Shown: positions 55,996-63,510 of the stretch, in pieces
How positions within the stretch are numbered: the stretch's first letter is position 1
How the letters are laid out: each line of letters begins with the position of its first letter
Assembly: GCF_004342165.1 (NCBI RefSeq)
Contig: NZ_SMAL01000003.1
Coordinates: 268,977 to 332,976, forward strand
Source: Natranaerovirga pectinivora
Lineage (GTDB): Bacteria; Bacillota; Clostridia; Lachnospirales; DSM-24629
Direction: 5' to 3'
DNA: 64,000 bases
Notes under the pieces: model-generated
What the model was told of the DNA's origin: nothing
The model's database searches: none
What the model saw: only the letters and a program-made list of their open reading frames with translations
Program-made: the position numbers and the translations under genes

Positions 55996-56259
55996 CTAAC
56001 AGTCTTCATTATGCTTTTTTGATTTTTTCATCATAACACCCATTAAACCAATGTGTAGCAATGGACATAATAAAAAAATACCCATACTTAAAATTGCACT
56101 AAATCTTCCATCAGGAATATTTAAAAGGGGCAATACCAAAAGCAAGGTAATAGGTATGGCACAGCAAAGTACCATTATAAGCATATGCTTTATACCCATC
56201 TTATTTTGTTCTTCGTTATTACTCGTATTATCTTTATTGTTTTTGTTACAACAATTCAT
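55996..56259 (-). CDS. Small cysteine-containing membrane protein (DUF2933-like)
   Basis: 87 residues. The N-terminus has a CCN motif (MNCCNKNN) and a Asn/Glu-rich stretch; two membrane segments follow (MLIMVLCCAIPITLLLVLPLL, about 27-47, and ILSMGIFLLCPLLHIGLMGVM, about 57-77), and the tail ends KKHNEDC. The CPLLHIGLM string is close to the CPLMH motif of DUF2933 proteins, which occur near heavy-metal genes. Cysteines in or near the membrane suggest metal or thiol chemistry. It lies nine bases before the spermidine-synthase-like gene. Confidence 0.68.
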   Translation of the reverse strand: MNCCNKNNKDNTSNNEEQNKMGIKHMLIMVLCCAIPITLLLVLPLLNIPDGRFSAILSMGIFLLCPLLHIGLMGVMMKKSKKHNEDC

Positions 56260-56298
56260 TCTTTTCCTCCTTAAGATGTAAATTAATTAATCTGTATC

Positions 56299-56418
56299 CT
56301 ATTTTTTTATATTTTTTTTATCGTTTTTTATGTTACAACAATCTAACTTTTCTCCTGATGGTAAGTTTTCATTATTCGTTTGTGCAATCTTATCAATTAA
56401 TTTTTTTAACCATTTCAT
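56299..56418 (-). CDS. 39-residue LDCC-motif putative metal-binding protein
   Basis: ATG at 56418 with a strong GGGAGGTG eight bases upstream; the protein is about 39 residues: MKWLKKLIDKIA followed by a linker, then GEKLDCCN and a Lys-rich end. The LDCC element near the C-terminus is that of small LDCC-motif proteins of Firmicutes that I recall being annotated as putative metal-binding. It is the first gene behind the sigma-54 promoter and 40 bases before the DUF2933-like gene. Too short for usual gene finders; the ribosome site and motif support it. Confidence 0.72.
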   Translation of the reverse strand: MKWLKKLIDKIAQTNNENLPSGEKLDCCNIKNDKKNIKK

Positions 56419-56447
56419 AAAAAACACCTCCCTTTATTTATATATAG

Positions 56448-56464
56448 TGCAAAAAACGTGCCAA
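56448..56464 (-). promoter_or_regulatory. Sigma-54 (-24/-12) promoter
   Basis: On the minus strand TTGGCACGTTTTTTGCAC has the exact -24 GG and -12 GC with ten bases between, and fits the consensus TGGCACG-N4-TTGC throughout. The predicted start is about 56437, just before the GGGAGG of the LDCC gene. The NtrC-type activator gene lies immediately upstream, as often in sigma-54 loci. Confidence 0.85.
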
Positions 56465-56470
56465 CTTTTA

Positions 56471-56504
56471 TAAAAAAAAATAAAAACACTCCGGCGTGTT
56501 TTTA
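56471..56504 (-). terminator. Terminator of the kinase-activator operon
   Basis: AAAAACAC (56482-56489) pairs with GTGTTTTT (56496-56503) around a six-base loop CCGGC-type turn; on the minus strand a long T/A tract follows. It separates the activator gene from the sigma-54 promoter. Confidence 0.8.
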
Positions 56505-57833
56505 TTTTAATTCGTATTTATTCATTCTGTAAATCAAAGTTTGTCTTGTGATACCTAGTAATTTCGCAGCTTCCGTTTGATTGCCTTTTGCTTTTTCTAC
56601 TGCCTGCAAAATTAAATTCTTTTCCACTTCTTCTAAGTCAATACCTTCCTCTGGTAATTCAAATCTCTTGTTCTCTTGTTGAAAACCTATAATTTCTCTT
56701 GGCAATACTTCTGGCGTTATTGTTTCTCCTAAGCTTAAAATCACTGCCCTTTCAATGATATTCTCTAATTCCCTTATATTGCCAGGCCAAGCGTATCTCT
56801 TTAATAATTCAATAGCTATATCAGACATTTTATAAACATCTCTATTAAACTTTACAGCGTATTTTTGAATAAAAAAGTTGATTAGTTCAGGTATATCTTC
56901 CTTTCTTTCTCTTAAAGGGGGCAATTCAACAGATACCACATTTAACCTATAATATAAATCTTCTCTAAAAGTCCCCTTCTTTATCATTTCTATTAGATTT
57001 CTATTGGTTGCTGTTACGACTCTCACATCAATTTTTATTGTTGATTTTCCACCAACCCGCTCTATTTCTTTTTCCTGCAACGCTCTTAAAAGCTTTACCT
57101 GCATTGGTAAACTTAGTTCACCAATTTCATCTAAGAATAATGTGCCACCCTCTGCTCTTTCAAAACGCCCAATGTTTTTATTAATGGCACCTGTAAATGC
57201 ACCTTTTTCATGTCCAAATAATTCACTTTCTAACAATGCTTCTGGTAAGGCGCCACAATTAACAGTAATGTATGGTTTTTCCTTTCTATCACTTATCTGA
57301 TGTAAAGATCTTGCTATCAATTCCTTTCCTGTACCACTTTCTCCTTGAATTAAAACCGTTGCTGTTGTATTTGCAACACGCTGTACCATATGCAACACAT
57401 TAATTATCTTACTACTATTGCCTACTATTTTATGATCTTCATATGTTATCCTATCTTGACTTTTATTCATTTCACTTTCAAATACTTTTCTAATTCGCCC
57501 TTTAAGTTCTTCAATTTCAAAAGGCTTTGTTATATAATCTAAAGCACCTAATTTCATAGCCTCTAATGCAGATTCAACATCTCCATAAGCGGTAATCATT
57601 ATAATGGCCACATTTTTATTATCTTCTTGTAGTTTTTTTAAGACTTCTAACCCATTTAATTTTGGCATTCTAATGTCTAATAGCACTAGATCAGGTGTGT
57701 ATTTATTAAACTGTTGAATGGCTTCTTCTCCATTTTCAGCTTCGTACAATTCATATGTTTCACTTTCGAAAGCTTTTTTTAAAGCCCACCGCATATTTTT
57801 TTCATCATCAACAATGAGTATTCTTCTGTTCAT
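56502..57833 (-). CDS. NtrC-family sigma-54-dependent response regulator
   Basis: 443 residues. Receiver domain (1-120) with the phosphoacceptor Asp53 in LLDIRMPKLNG; AAA+ domain (about 135-370) with Walker A GESGTGK (164-170) and the sigma-54 contact loop GAFTGA (211-216), intact; C-terminal Fis-like helix-turn-helix (about 412-438, QTEAAKLLGITRQTLIYRMN). It starts five bases after the kinase stop, so the two are a cognate pair. The nearest sigma-54 promoter is 38 bases past its end, which makes that promoter the likely target. Confidence 0.95.
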   Translation of the reverse strand: MNRRILIVDDEKNMRWALKKAFESETYELYEAENGEEAIQQFNKYTPDLVLLDIRMPKLNGLEVLKKLQEDNKNVAIIMITAYGDVESALEAMKLGALDYITKPFEIEELKGRIRKVFESEMNKSQDRITYEDHKIVGNSSKIINVLHMVQRVANTTATVLIQGESGTGKELIARSLHQISDRKEKPYITVNCGALPEALLESELFGHEKGAFTGAINKNIGRFERAEGGTLFLDEIGELSLPMQVKLLRALQEKEIERVGGKSTIKIDVRVVTATNRNLIEMIKKGTFREDLYYRLNVVSVELPPLRERKEDIPELINFFIQKYAVKFNRDVYKMSDIAIELLKRYAWPGNIRELENIIERAVILSLGETITPEVLPREIIGFQQENKRFELPEEGIDLEEVEKNLILQAVEKAKGNQTEAAKLLGITRQTLIYRMNKYELK

Positions 57834-57838
57834 TCTTT

Positions 57839-58876
57839 TTACTCCTTTGCTCTAGGAAAAGTTACTGTAACTTTTGTTCCCCTATTTATAGCACTAATAA
57901 AATTTATTGTGCCTTTATGATCCTCTACAATCCTATAGGTAATGGCTAGTCCCAATCCTACTCCCGTTTCTTTCGTTGTGTAAAAGGGATTGAATATTTT
58001 CTCTATATTTTCTTCTTCTATACCTTTGCCTGTATCTTCAAACTCAATATAAACAAACTTTTCTTTACTTGTAAGTTCAATACCGATAACCCCTTTGTTT
58101 TGTATCGCATCTACGCCATTAAATATTATATTTATAAAAGCTTGCTTAATTTTTTCTTCATCGCCCATAATAAAAGCTGGGCTATTATTGCCTTGTTTGA
58201 ATTGAATTTCTACACCTTTTTGCGCCCCATACTTTTCCGTTAATATGACCACATTATTGATCAATTTATTAATATCTATCTTTTCTTTTTCTAACTTTGA
58301 ACTACGTGAGAAATTAAGCAGTTCATTTATCACCTTATTAGATCTGGCCACTTCCTCTTTTATGATTTCTAACCCTTCTTTTTGATCTTGTTTTAAATGG
58401 TTATCCTCCATTAAAGTTTGTGAAATGGTATTGATTATTGCCAATGGGTTTCTTATTTCATGGGCTACTCCCGATGCCAATTGACCTATTGCCGATAATT
58501 TATCTGCTCTTTGAATTTCTTCTTCTAGGCGTGAATTTTCCAATGTTGTGTCGTATATCTTTTGAACCAAGAGCCCTGTAATACCACCTATTGTATAAAA
58601 CATAATGAGCTCAAAAACATCTGCTATTAAATCAGCACCTGTGTGACCTGAGAAGATAAATACATATGGCATATACAAAAGGGAAATCACAATTGGTAAT
58701 ATCATACCACCTAATAATTTAAAATAAAATGCCCCCACTATAATAGGAATATAGTATAGCCTTCTATATAATTCATGAAGCTTAAACTCATTATTAGAAG
58801 TAAAGTAATGTAATGCTGTTATTATTATTAATAAACTCGATATAAAAAGTACTTGTTTCTTTTTATCTGATGTCAT
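57839..58876 (-). CDS. Membrane histidine kinase of NtrB/ZraS type
   Basis: 345 residues. Three to four membrane segments with short outer loops (about 9-24, 40-62, 58-75, 85-105) and no large sensor domain; HisKA with phosphoacceptor His139 (GVAHEIRNPLAIINTIS), HATPase with GDEEKIKQAFINIIFNGVDA, DTGKGI and GVGLGLAITYRIVEDH. The membrane itself or a partner is probably what senses. It is paired with the sigma-54 activator immediately downstream. Confidence 0.93.
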   Translation of the reverse strand: MTSDKKKQVLFISSLLIIITALHYFTSNNEFKLHELYRRLYYIPIIVGAFYFKLLGGMILPIVISLLYMPYVFIFSGHTGADLIADVFELIMFYTIGGITGLLVQKIYDTTLENSRLEEEIQRADKLSAIGQLASGVAHEIRNPLAIINTISQTLMEDNHLKQDQKEGLEIIKEEVARSNKVINELLNFSRSSKLEKEKIDINKLINNVVILTEKYGAQKGVEIQFKQGNNSPAFIMGDEEKIKQAFINIIFNGVDAIQNKGVIGIELTSKEKFVYIEFEDTGKGIEEENIEKIFNPFYTTKETGVGLGLAITYRIVEDHKGTINFISAINRGTKVTVTFPRAKE

Positions 58877-59014
58877 TATATCATTCCTTAAATTTTGTTC
58901 TTTTTTATAACTATATTATAACATTTTTTATATAAGATAAGTTAGGAATAGGAAGTTTTTATGCTATACTATATATGAATAAATAAACAAATACTACTAT
59001 AGGAGGCTACATAA

Positions 59015-60016
59015 ATGCGCATATCATTTGATATAATGTACCAAGAATTCTTAAGAATATTACTCAAAAAAGGTTTTTCTAAAGATAGAGCTGAACTTTG
59101 TGCCAAATTATTTGCTGAAACCAGTCTTGATGGCGTCTATTCTCATGGCTTGAATCGTTTTCCTAGGTTTGTATCTCTCATTGATAAAGGCATTGTTGAT
59201 GTAAATGCCGAACCAATCAAATTAGATACCATTGGCTTTATAGAACGATGGGATGGTAACTTAGGACCAGGGAATCTAAATGCCTATGCTTCTATGGAAC
59301 GTGCCATTGAGTTAGCAAAAGAAAATGGTATGGGATGTGTTACTCTAAAAAATAATAATCATTGGATGCGTGGAGGAAGTTATGGTTGGTTGGCAGCTGA
59401 ATCTGGTTGTATTGGCATCTGTTGGACAAATACACTGCCAAATATGCCACCTTGGGGGTCTTCTAATGCTAAAATAGGGAATAACCCCTTAATCTTAGCT
59501 GTTCCAAGACCTAATGGAGAACATGTTGTCCTAGACATAGCAATGTCTCAATTCTCATACGGACAATTAAGCAATTATGAATTAAACGGTAACATGCTAC
59601 CTGTAGATGGTGGCTTTGATACTAAAGGAAAGTTATCAAAAGATCCAAAGGAAATTCAGGAAACAAAAAGACCACTTCCTATAGGCTATTGGAAAGGTTC
59701 AGGCCTTTCACTAATGTTAGACCTTATTGCAATGACTTTATCTGGCGGTCGATCTACTTTGGCAATTGGTGAATTAGAAGCAGAATATAGTGTCTCTCAA
59801 CTTTTTATGGCTTTTGATATCTCAAAATTACCTGAACAACATTTAATGTATCAAAGTATAGAAAACACTATACAAGATTTGCAAAATGCAGAACCTGCCG
59901 AAGACGGTACATCCGTTAGATATCCAGGGGAAGGTACGCTTAAGACTAGAAAAGCTAATTTAAAGAATGGAATTCCTGTTGAAGCAAGTATATGGGAAGA
60001 AGTATTAAATATGTAG
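59015..60016 (+). CDS. Malate/lactate-dehydrogenase-family oxidoreductase, YiaK/YjmC-like
   Basis: 333 residues of the Ldh_2 family. MDH2-type motifs: TSLDGVYSHGLNRFPRFV (about 31-48) with the catalytic His, NNHWMRGGSYGW (about 115-126), ICWTNTLPNMPPWGS (about 137-151) and PIGYWKGSGLSL (about 228-239). These strings match E. coli YiaK (2,3-diketo-L-gulonate reductase) and Bacillus YjmC, the latter from the exu operon. A sugar-acid reductase role fits with the hexuronate genes elsewhere in the window. AGGAGG lies nine bases before the ATG. Confidence 0.86.
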   Translation: MRISFDIMYQEFLRILLKKGFSKDRAELCAKLFAETSLDGVYSHGLNRFPRFVSLIDKGIVDVNAEPIKLDTIGFIERWDGNLGPGNLNAYASMERAIELAKENGMGCVTLKNNNHWMRGGSYGWLAAESGCIGICWTNTLPNMPPWGSSNAKIGNNPLILAVPRPNGEHVVLDIAMSQFSYGQLSNYELNGNMLPVDGGFDTKGKLSKDPKEIQETKRPLPIGYWKGSGLSLMLDLIAMTLSGGRSTLAIGELEAEYSVSQLFMAFDISKLPEQHLMYQSIENTIQDLQNAEPAEDGTSVRYPGEGTLKTRKANLKNGIPVEASIWEEVLNM

Positions 60017-60021
60017 ATTAT

Positions 60022-60057
60022 AAGGTTGTCAGAATTTATTCTGCCAACCTTTTTTTA
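60022..60057 (+). terminator. Terminator of the YiaK-like gene
   Basis: AAGGTTG.CAGAAT pairs with ATTCTGCCAACCTT (60022-60051; one G-U pair), followed by seven T. Confidence 0.92.
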
Positions 60058-60188
60058 ATGTAACAAGGACACTTTTTTAGAAATTGTTTGACTTTTCCAA
60101 TTTTAAATGCTATATTGTAGTAAAATTAATTGGCATTATTAAATATCATTTATTATTAAAAGATAAGTAACAATGAAAGGATAAGCTA

Positions 60189-60584
60189 ATGTTTACTTTA
60201 TGGACCTTAATATCATTAATCATATCCGTAATTGGCACTTATGTTTTTTACCCTAATTATAGCGGGAATGCGTTCCCCTTTTTTATGGACATAGCTGTTG
60301 TTCTTATCTTCATACCAAGTACTCTTATCTTGAATAGTTTGATTCACCAATTCATATATTTTGTTATAAAAAAAACTACAATCAAATATATATGTCACCT
60401 TTTATTCGTTCTTTATGGATTCTACCTATTTAATCAATGGTTCTCTAATCCTCCTTTACAATTAAAACTACTTATCTATCTTTCTTTAATAATCATAAGT
60501 TATATTCATTTTATTATTTCACTGTCTTTAAAACATGTTTCTAAAAGAGCTATTGAGAAGTTATTACCTGACTTTGATGATTAA
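60189..60584 (+). CDS. Four-segment membrane protein, unknown
   Basis: 131 residues, four hydrophobic segments (about 1-20, 30-48, 56-76, 88-112) and a charged C-terminus KHVSKRAIEKLLPDFDD. GAAAGGAT precedes the ATG by eight bases. It is followed by a second membrane protein 28 bases downstream; the two probably share a transcript. I recognise no family. Confidence 0.65.
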   Translation: MFTLWTLISLIISVIGTYVFYPNYSGNAFPFFMDIAVVLIFIPSTLILNSLIHQFIYFVIKKTTIKYICHLLFVLYGFYLFNQWFSNPPLQLKLLIYLSLIIISYIHFIISLSLKHVSKRAIEKLLPDFDD

Positions 60585-60612
60585 GTTCATCTATAAAAAG
60601 GAGAAAAAAGAA

Positions 60613-60987
60613 ATGAATAAGGCTTTTGATATTGTTACATTTATTGGCTTATTGATGTTCATATTGTCTATAAAAATATATCATTTGGTAGTTACTAGTG
60701 ATATACCCATTAATATTACCTTTTATGAAACCATTGTCCTGTCTTTTTTAATCACTGTGTTTTTTATTGCTTATCTTTTATACATTTCGAAAACACAATA
60801 CTTATTAGCTAATGTGTCTTTTATGTGGCCAATCATACTTTTATGGTTTATCTCAGTTATTCTTGGATTTACTAATCATTATCACAAGTATGATACCTTT
60901 ATTAGCGTTTATGGATTTTTAGCAATTTTAATCCCTTATGTCTATCTCATACACAGAACGCTACAGTGTAGAATAAAAAAACTATAG
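60613..60987 (+). CDS. Four-segment membrane protein, unknown
   Basis: 124 residues from the ATG at 60613, with AAAAGGAG upstream; the in-frame ATG at 60535 lies inside the previous gene. Hydrophobic segments at about 6-22, 35-55, 70-88 and 98-115, with a basic C-terminus (RTLQCRIKKL). No family recognised. A terminator hairpin follows. Confidence 0.62.
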   Translation: MNKAFDIVTFIGLLMFILSIKIYHLVVTSDIPINITFYETIVLSFLITVFFIAYLLYISKTQYLLANVSFMWPIILLWFISVILGFTNHYHKYDTFISVYGFLAILIPYVYLIHRTLQCRIKKL

Positions 60988-61007
60988 GACATCTATAAAT
61001 TAGAAAA

Positions 61008-61048
61008 AGAACCTCAACACTCTAAAAGCATTGAAGTTCTATATTTTT
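61008..61048 (+). terminator. Terminator after the membrane protein pair
   Basis: AGAAC.TCAA (61008-61017) pairs with TTGA.GTTCT (61031-61040), followed by ATATTTTT. Confidence 0.65.
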
Positions 61049-61114
61049 ATTGTAAAATAAATATTAAGCTATTGAAAAAAGCATATTTTTAAGTTCTTTT
61101 TTTGGATTCCCATA

Positions 61115-62596
61115 TTAGAATATTTCTATATGATGGTATCCTTTATAATCATACCTTATTTCATAACCTAATATTTCACTCAAAAATCTTAACGGTATAT
61201 AAGTTCTACCATCTTTAAGTATTGGAGTAGCATCCATTATTCTTTTACTAATATTAGCCTCTCCACTTTTACTAAATGTGGTAAATTCCAAAATATTACT
61301 ATTTATTTGAAAATAAATTAAACTACCAACTTCATTATTTATGATTATTTTTTGCGTATCCCCTTCCCAATCAACGTCTAAACCTAAAGCTTCTACTATT
61401 ACTCTTAAAGGGACTAAAGTTCTCCCATCTTCAATAAATGGAATTCCTAAGAAAGAGTCTGTTTTTAAATGTTTATTATTTATAAGGATTTTAATATCAT
61501 TTTCATTATAGGTTTCAGATACCTCTTCATCAAATATCATTCTCTCAATAATCTCATCTGCAGTTGAAAGTGAATTTCGCCCCCTAGAACCATCAAGACC
61601 ATACCCAATTAAATATCTTTCATCAAAAAAATCTACCGCCCCAATTAAAGGTTCCATAGAATTAATGCTTTTAACTTCTTTATTGCTTTGTAAATCTTTA
61701 AATTTTACAATGGATTTATCATTTTCTGTTACAGTTGTAAAAACTTTTCCATTCACAACAAAAATAGCCTTTTCACTAGACAATAATGGAATTTCATTAT
61801 CTTCTATAGAATATAATTTTAAATTAGATACTTTCTGATAATAAAGATTACCCAAATCAACTTGTATGTTAAAAACATCTTCATTAACAACATTTTCAAT
61901 TCTTATAACTCTACTCCTTTGTAAATCTATTGTTGCTTTTTTTAGTTTTCCGTAGAAATAAGTAGGATTTGCACTATCTATAAGTATATCAGACTTATTT
62001 CCTTCTATATAGTAAATATTATTTCCTATAACTCTAAAGTCAACAGCATTTTGTACAATAACCTTAGTTATAAACCTATTTAAACCTTTATCAAAAAAAA
62101 TAACTTTTATATCTGTAACTTTTTCATTTTCTTTTGTACCTGAGTAAATATAGATTTCATCAGATACCTTTTCTATACGAGTATGATTATAATCTAAACT
62201 AAAAGCACTCGTTTTTTTAAAATCTTTATTTACTATAACAATGTCATGCTTACCATAATTACGCTCACTTAAGCTTCTAGCTAAAATTCCATAAAAGTTA
62301 CCACCTATCTCTAAATATGATACCCCTTGCATAGAATAATCTGAAGAAATTACTTCTTTGGTTTTTTTATTATATAAGCTTAAAGTACCTCTATGAAAAT
62401 ATATAAAATCATCATCTTCCCCTAAATAGCTAGTTTTAATGTTCCAATATAGTTCCGAATCTTCAATTTCAAGATTATATAACCCCTCCATAATCTCTTG
62501 TTTTTGTGATTCTGTGAATTTCATAGCAAAAATAGATGATGAAATCAAAATGCTTAATAATAAAATTGATATTGTCTTTGCTAATATTTCTTTCAT
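61115..62596 (-). CDS. Secreted protein with C-terminal copper-amine-oxidase N-like domains
   Basis: 493 residues with a signal peptide (ILAKTISILLLSILISSSIFA). The middle (about 30-330) is beta-propeller-like, with repeated short strands (YLEIGGNFYGILARS; VRFRVIGNNIYYIEG). The C-terminus has two units of the copper amine oxidase N-terminal domain: DGRTLVPLRVIVEALGLDVDW and DGRTYIPLRFLSEILGYEI, which occur in many secreted proteins of Clostridia and probably bind cell wall. Function unknown. Confidence 0.82.
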   Translation of the reverse strand: MKEILAKTISILLLSILISSSIFAMKFTESQKQEIMEGLYNLEIEDSELYWNIKTSYLGEDDDFIYFHRGTLSLYNKKTKEVISSDYSMQGVSYLEIGGNFYGILARSLSERNYGKHDIVIVNKDFKKTSAFSLDYNHTRIEKVSDEIYIYSGTKENEKVTDIKVIFFDKGLNRFITKVIVQNAVDFRVIGNNIYYIEGNKSDILIDSANPTYFYGKLKKATIDLQRSRVIRIENVVNEDVFNIQVDLGNLYYQKVSNLKLYSIEDNEIPLLSSEKAIFVVNGKVFTTVTENDKSIVKFKDLQSNKEVKSINSMEPLIGAVDFFDERYLIGYGLDGSRGRNSLSTADEIIERMIFDEEVSETYNENDIKILINNKHLKTDSFLGIPFIEDGRTLVPLRVIVEALGLDVDWEGDTQKIIINNEVGSLIYFQINSNILEFTTFSKSGEANISKRIMDATPILKDGRTYIPLRFLSEILGYEIRYDYKGYHHIEIF

Positions 62597-62734
62597 ACAA
62601 TTATTTTTCTCCTTTTTTTGTTTTTTTATAATGTTAGTATATTTATTTTATTTAAAATATTATAAGAAAATAATATCATAAAAAATATAAAATCAATATA
62701 ATTTAAATTTTTTTTAAATTCCCACCCTAAAAGT

Positions 62735-62860
62735 AGTTGTTTCATTAGCAGTTTCTCAACAGAGAGTTCATACAAAGAACTTACTTTTAACCGAAAAAAA
62801 CACCGACCAAAAGTCAGGTTATTCATCACTCTCTTTTGTAGCAAGATGCAAAATATCCTC
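62735..62860. other. AT-rich gap with a possible structured segment
   Basis: In the 410 bases 62597-63006 I see no gene. AGAGAGT (62761-62767) can pair with ACTCTCT (62828-62834), enclosing GTTC/GAAC and AACC/GGTT helices. No match to a known riboswitch is apparent. It lies upstream of the 61115-62596 gene on the minus strand. Confidence 0.25.
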
Positions 62861-63006
62861 TTAAATATTTTTATAACTTATGTATTAATTTTTTCTACTT
62901 AGAATATTTTACCATTATTGCTTACTTTCATCAACAACAACAGGCCAAATAGCATTAATACAACCAATCAATTATGGAAAGGAGTATAATAATTAAATCA
63001 CTATAA

Positions 63007-63360
63007 CTAATCTGGTTTTCTTGTTCCTGTCCAAACACCCAGATTTTCTGCTTCCTCTGCATCATCAAAACCTAATCTTCGAGCATTAAAATCAGCTGTA
63101 GCCAGTTGCTCTTCTCTTTGTTGTAATTTTTTCTTTCTTTCAGCACTAGGATCGAAGAATGTATAATTTTTACTTAATTGTGTCTTAAACATAACATCTA
63201 AAATTATTACTCCTAATTTAAATATAAGATACATAAAAATAGAGATGCTATATATTACTTGAAATACTGTTAATGTTACTATGTATATAGGCTTTTTTGC
63301 TTGTAAATTTAAAATCACTAAGATTACAACAGGGATAATAGCCATTATTATATGCGTCAT
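63007..63360 (-). CDS. Small membrane protein with charged tail, unknown
   Basis: 117 residues. Two membrane segments (about 3-20, IIMAIIPVVILVILNL, and about 27-58, IVTLTVFQVIYSISIFMYLIF) followed by a cytoplasmic tail rich in Lys/Glu/Gln (AERKKKLQQREEQLATADFNARRLGFDDAEEAENLG). Start ATG has a weak ribosome site. I do not recognise a family. It lies next to the unrecognised gene at the right edge and may belong with it. Confidence 0.5.
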   Translation of the reverse strand: MTHIIMAIIPVVILVILNLQAKKPIYIVTLTVFQVIYSISIFMYLIFKLGVIILDVMFKTQLSKNYTFFDPSAERKKKLQQREEQLATADFNARRLGFDDAEEAENLGVWTGTRKPD

Positions 63361-63510
63361 ATCACTATCCGTTATATAAGTCCCGAAAATAGGTGCTATG
63401 AAAATGCAACAACTTATAAATTTAAAAAATATTTATTATCTAATATTTATTAAAATCACTTAGTCTACTCTAGAATTGATATATTACTTTTACAATTGCT
63501 TTTTTTAGTG

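Noticed and set aside
58947..58968. Possible sigma-54 promoter before the YiaK-like gene (GG-N10-GC)
   Set aside because: Only the invariant GG and GC fit; the rest departs from TGGCACG. TGCTATACT just there is a better extended -10 sigma-70 promoter.
60216..60398. A 60-codon minus-strand frame
   Set aside because: Antisense to the membrane protein gene at 60189-60584, which has a ribosome site and membrane segments.
62626..62844. A 72-codon minus-strand frame
   Set aside because: No ribosome site and no conserved features; lies in the AT-rich gap and overlaps the possible RNA fold.
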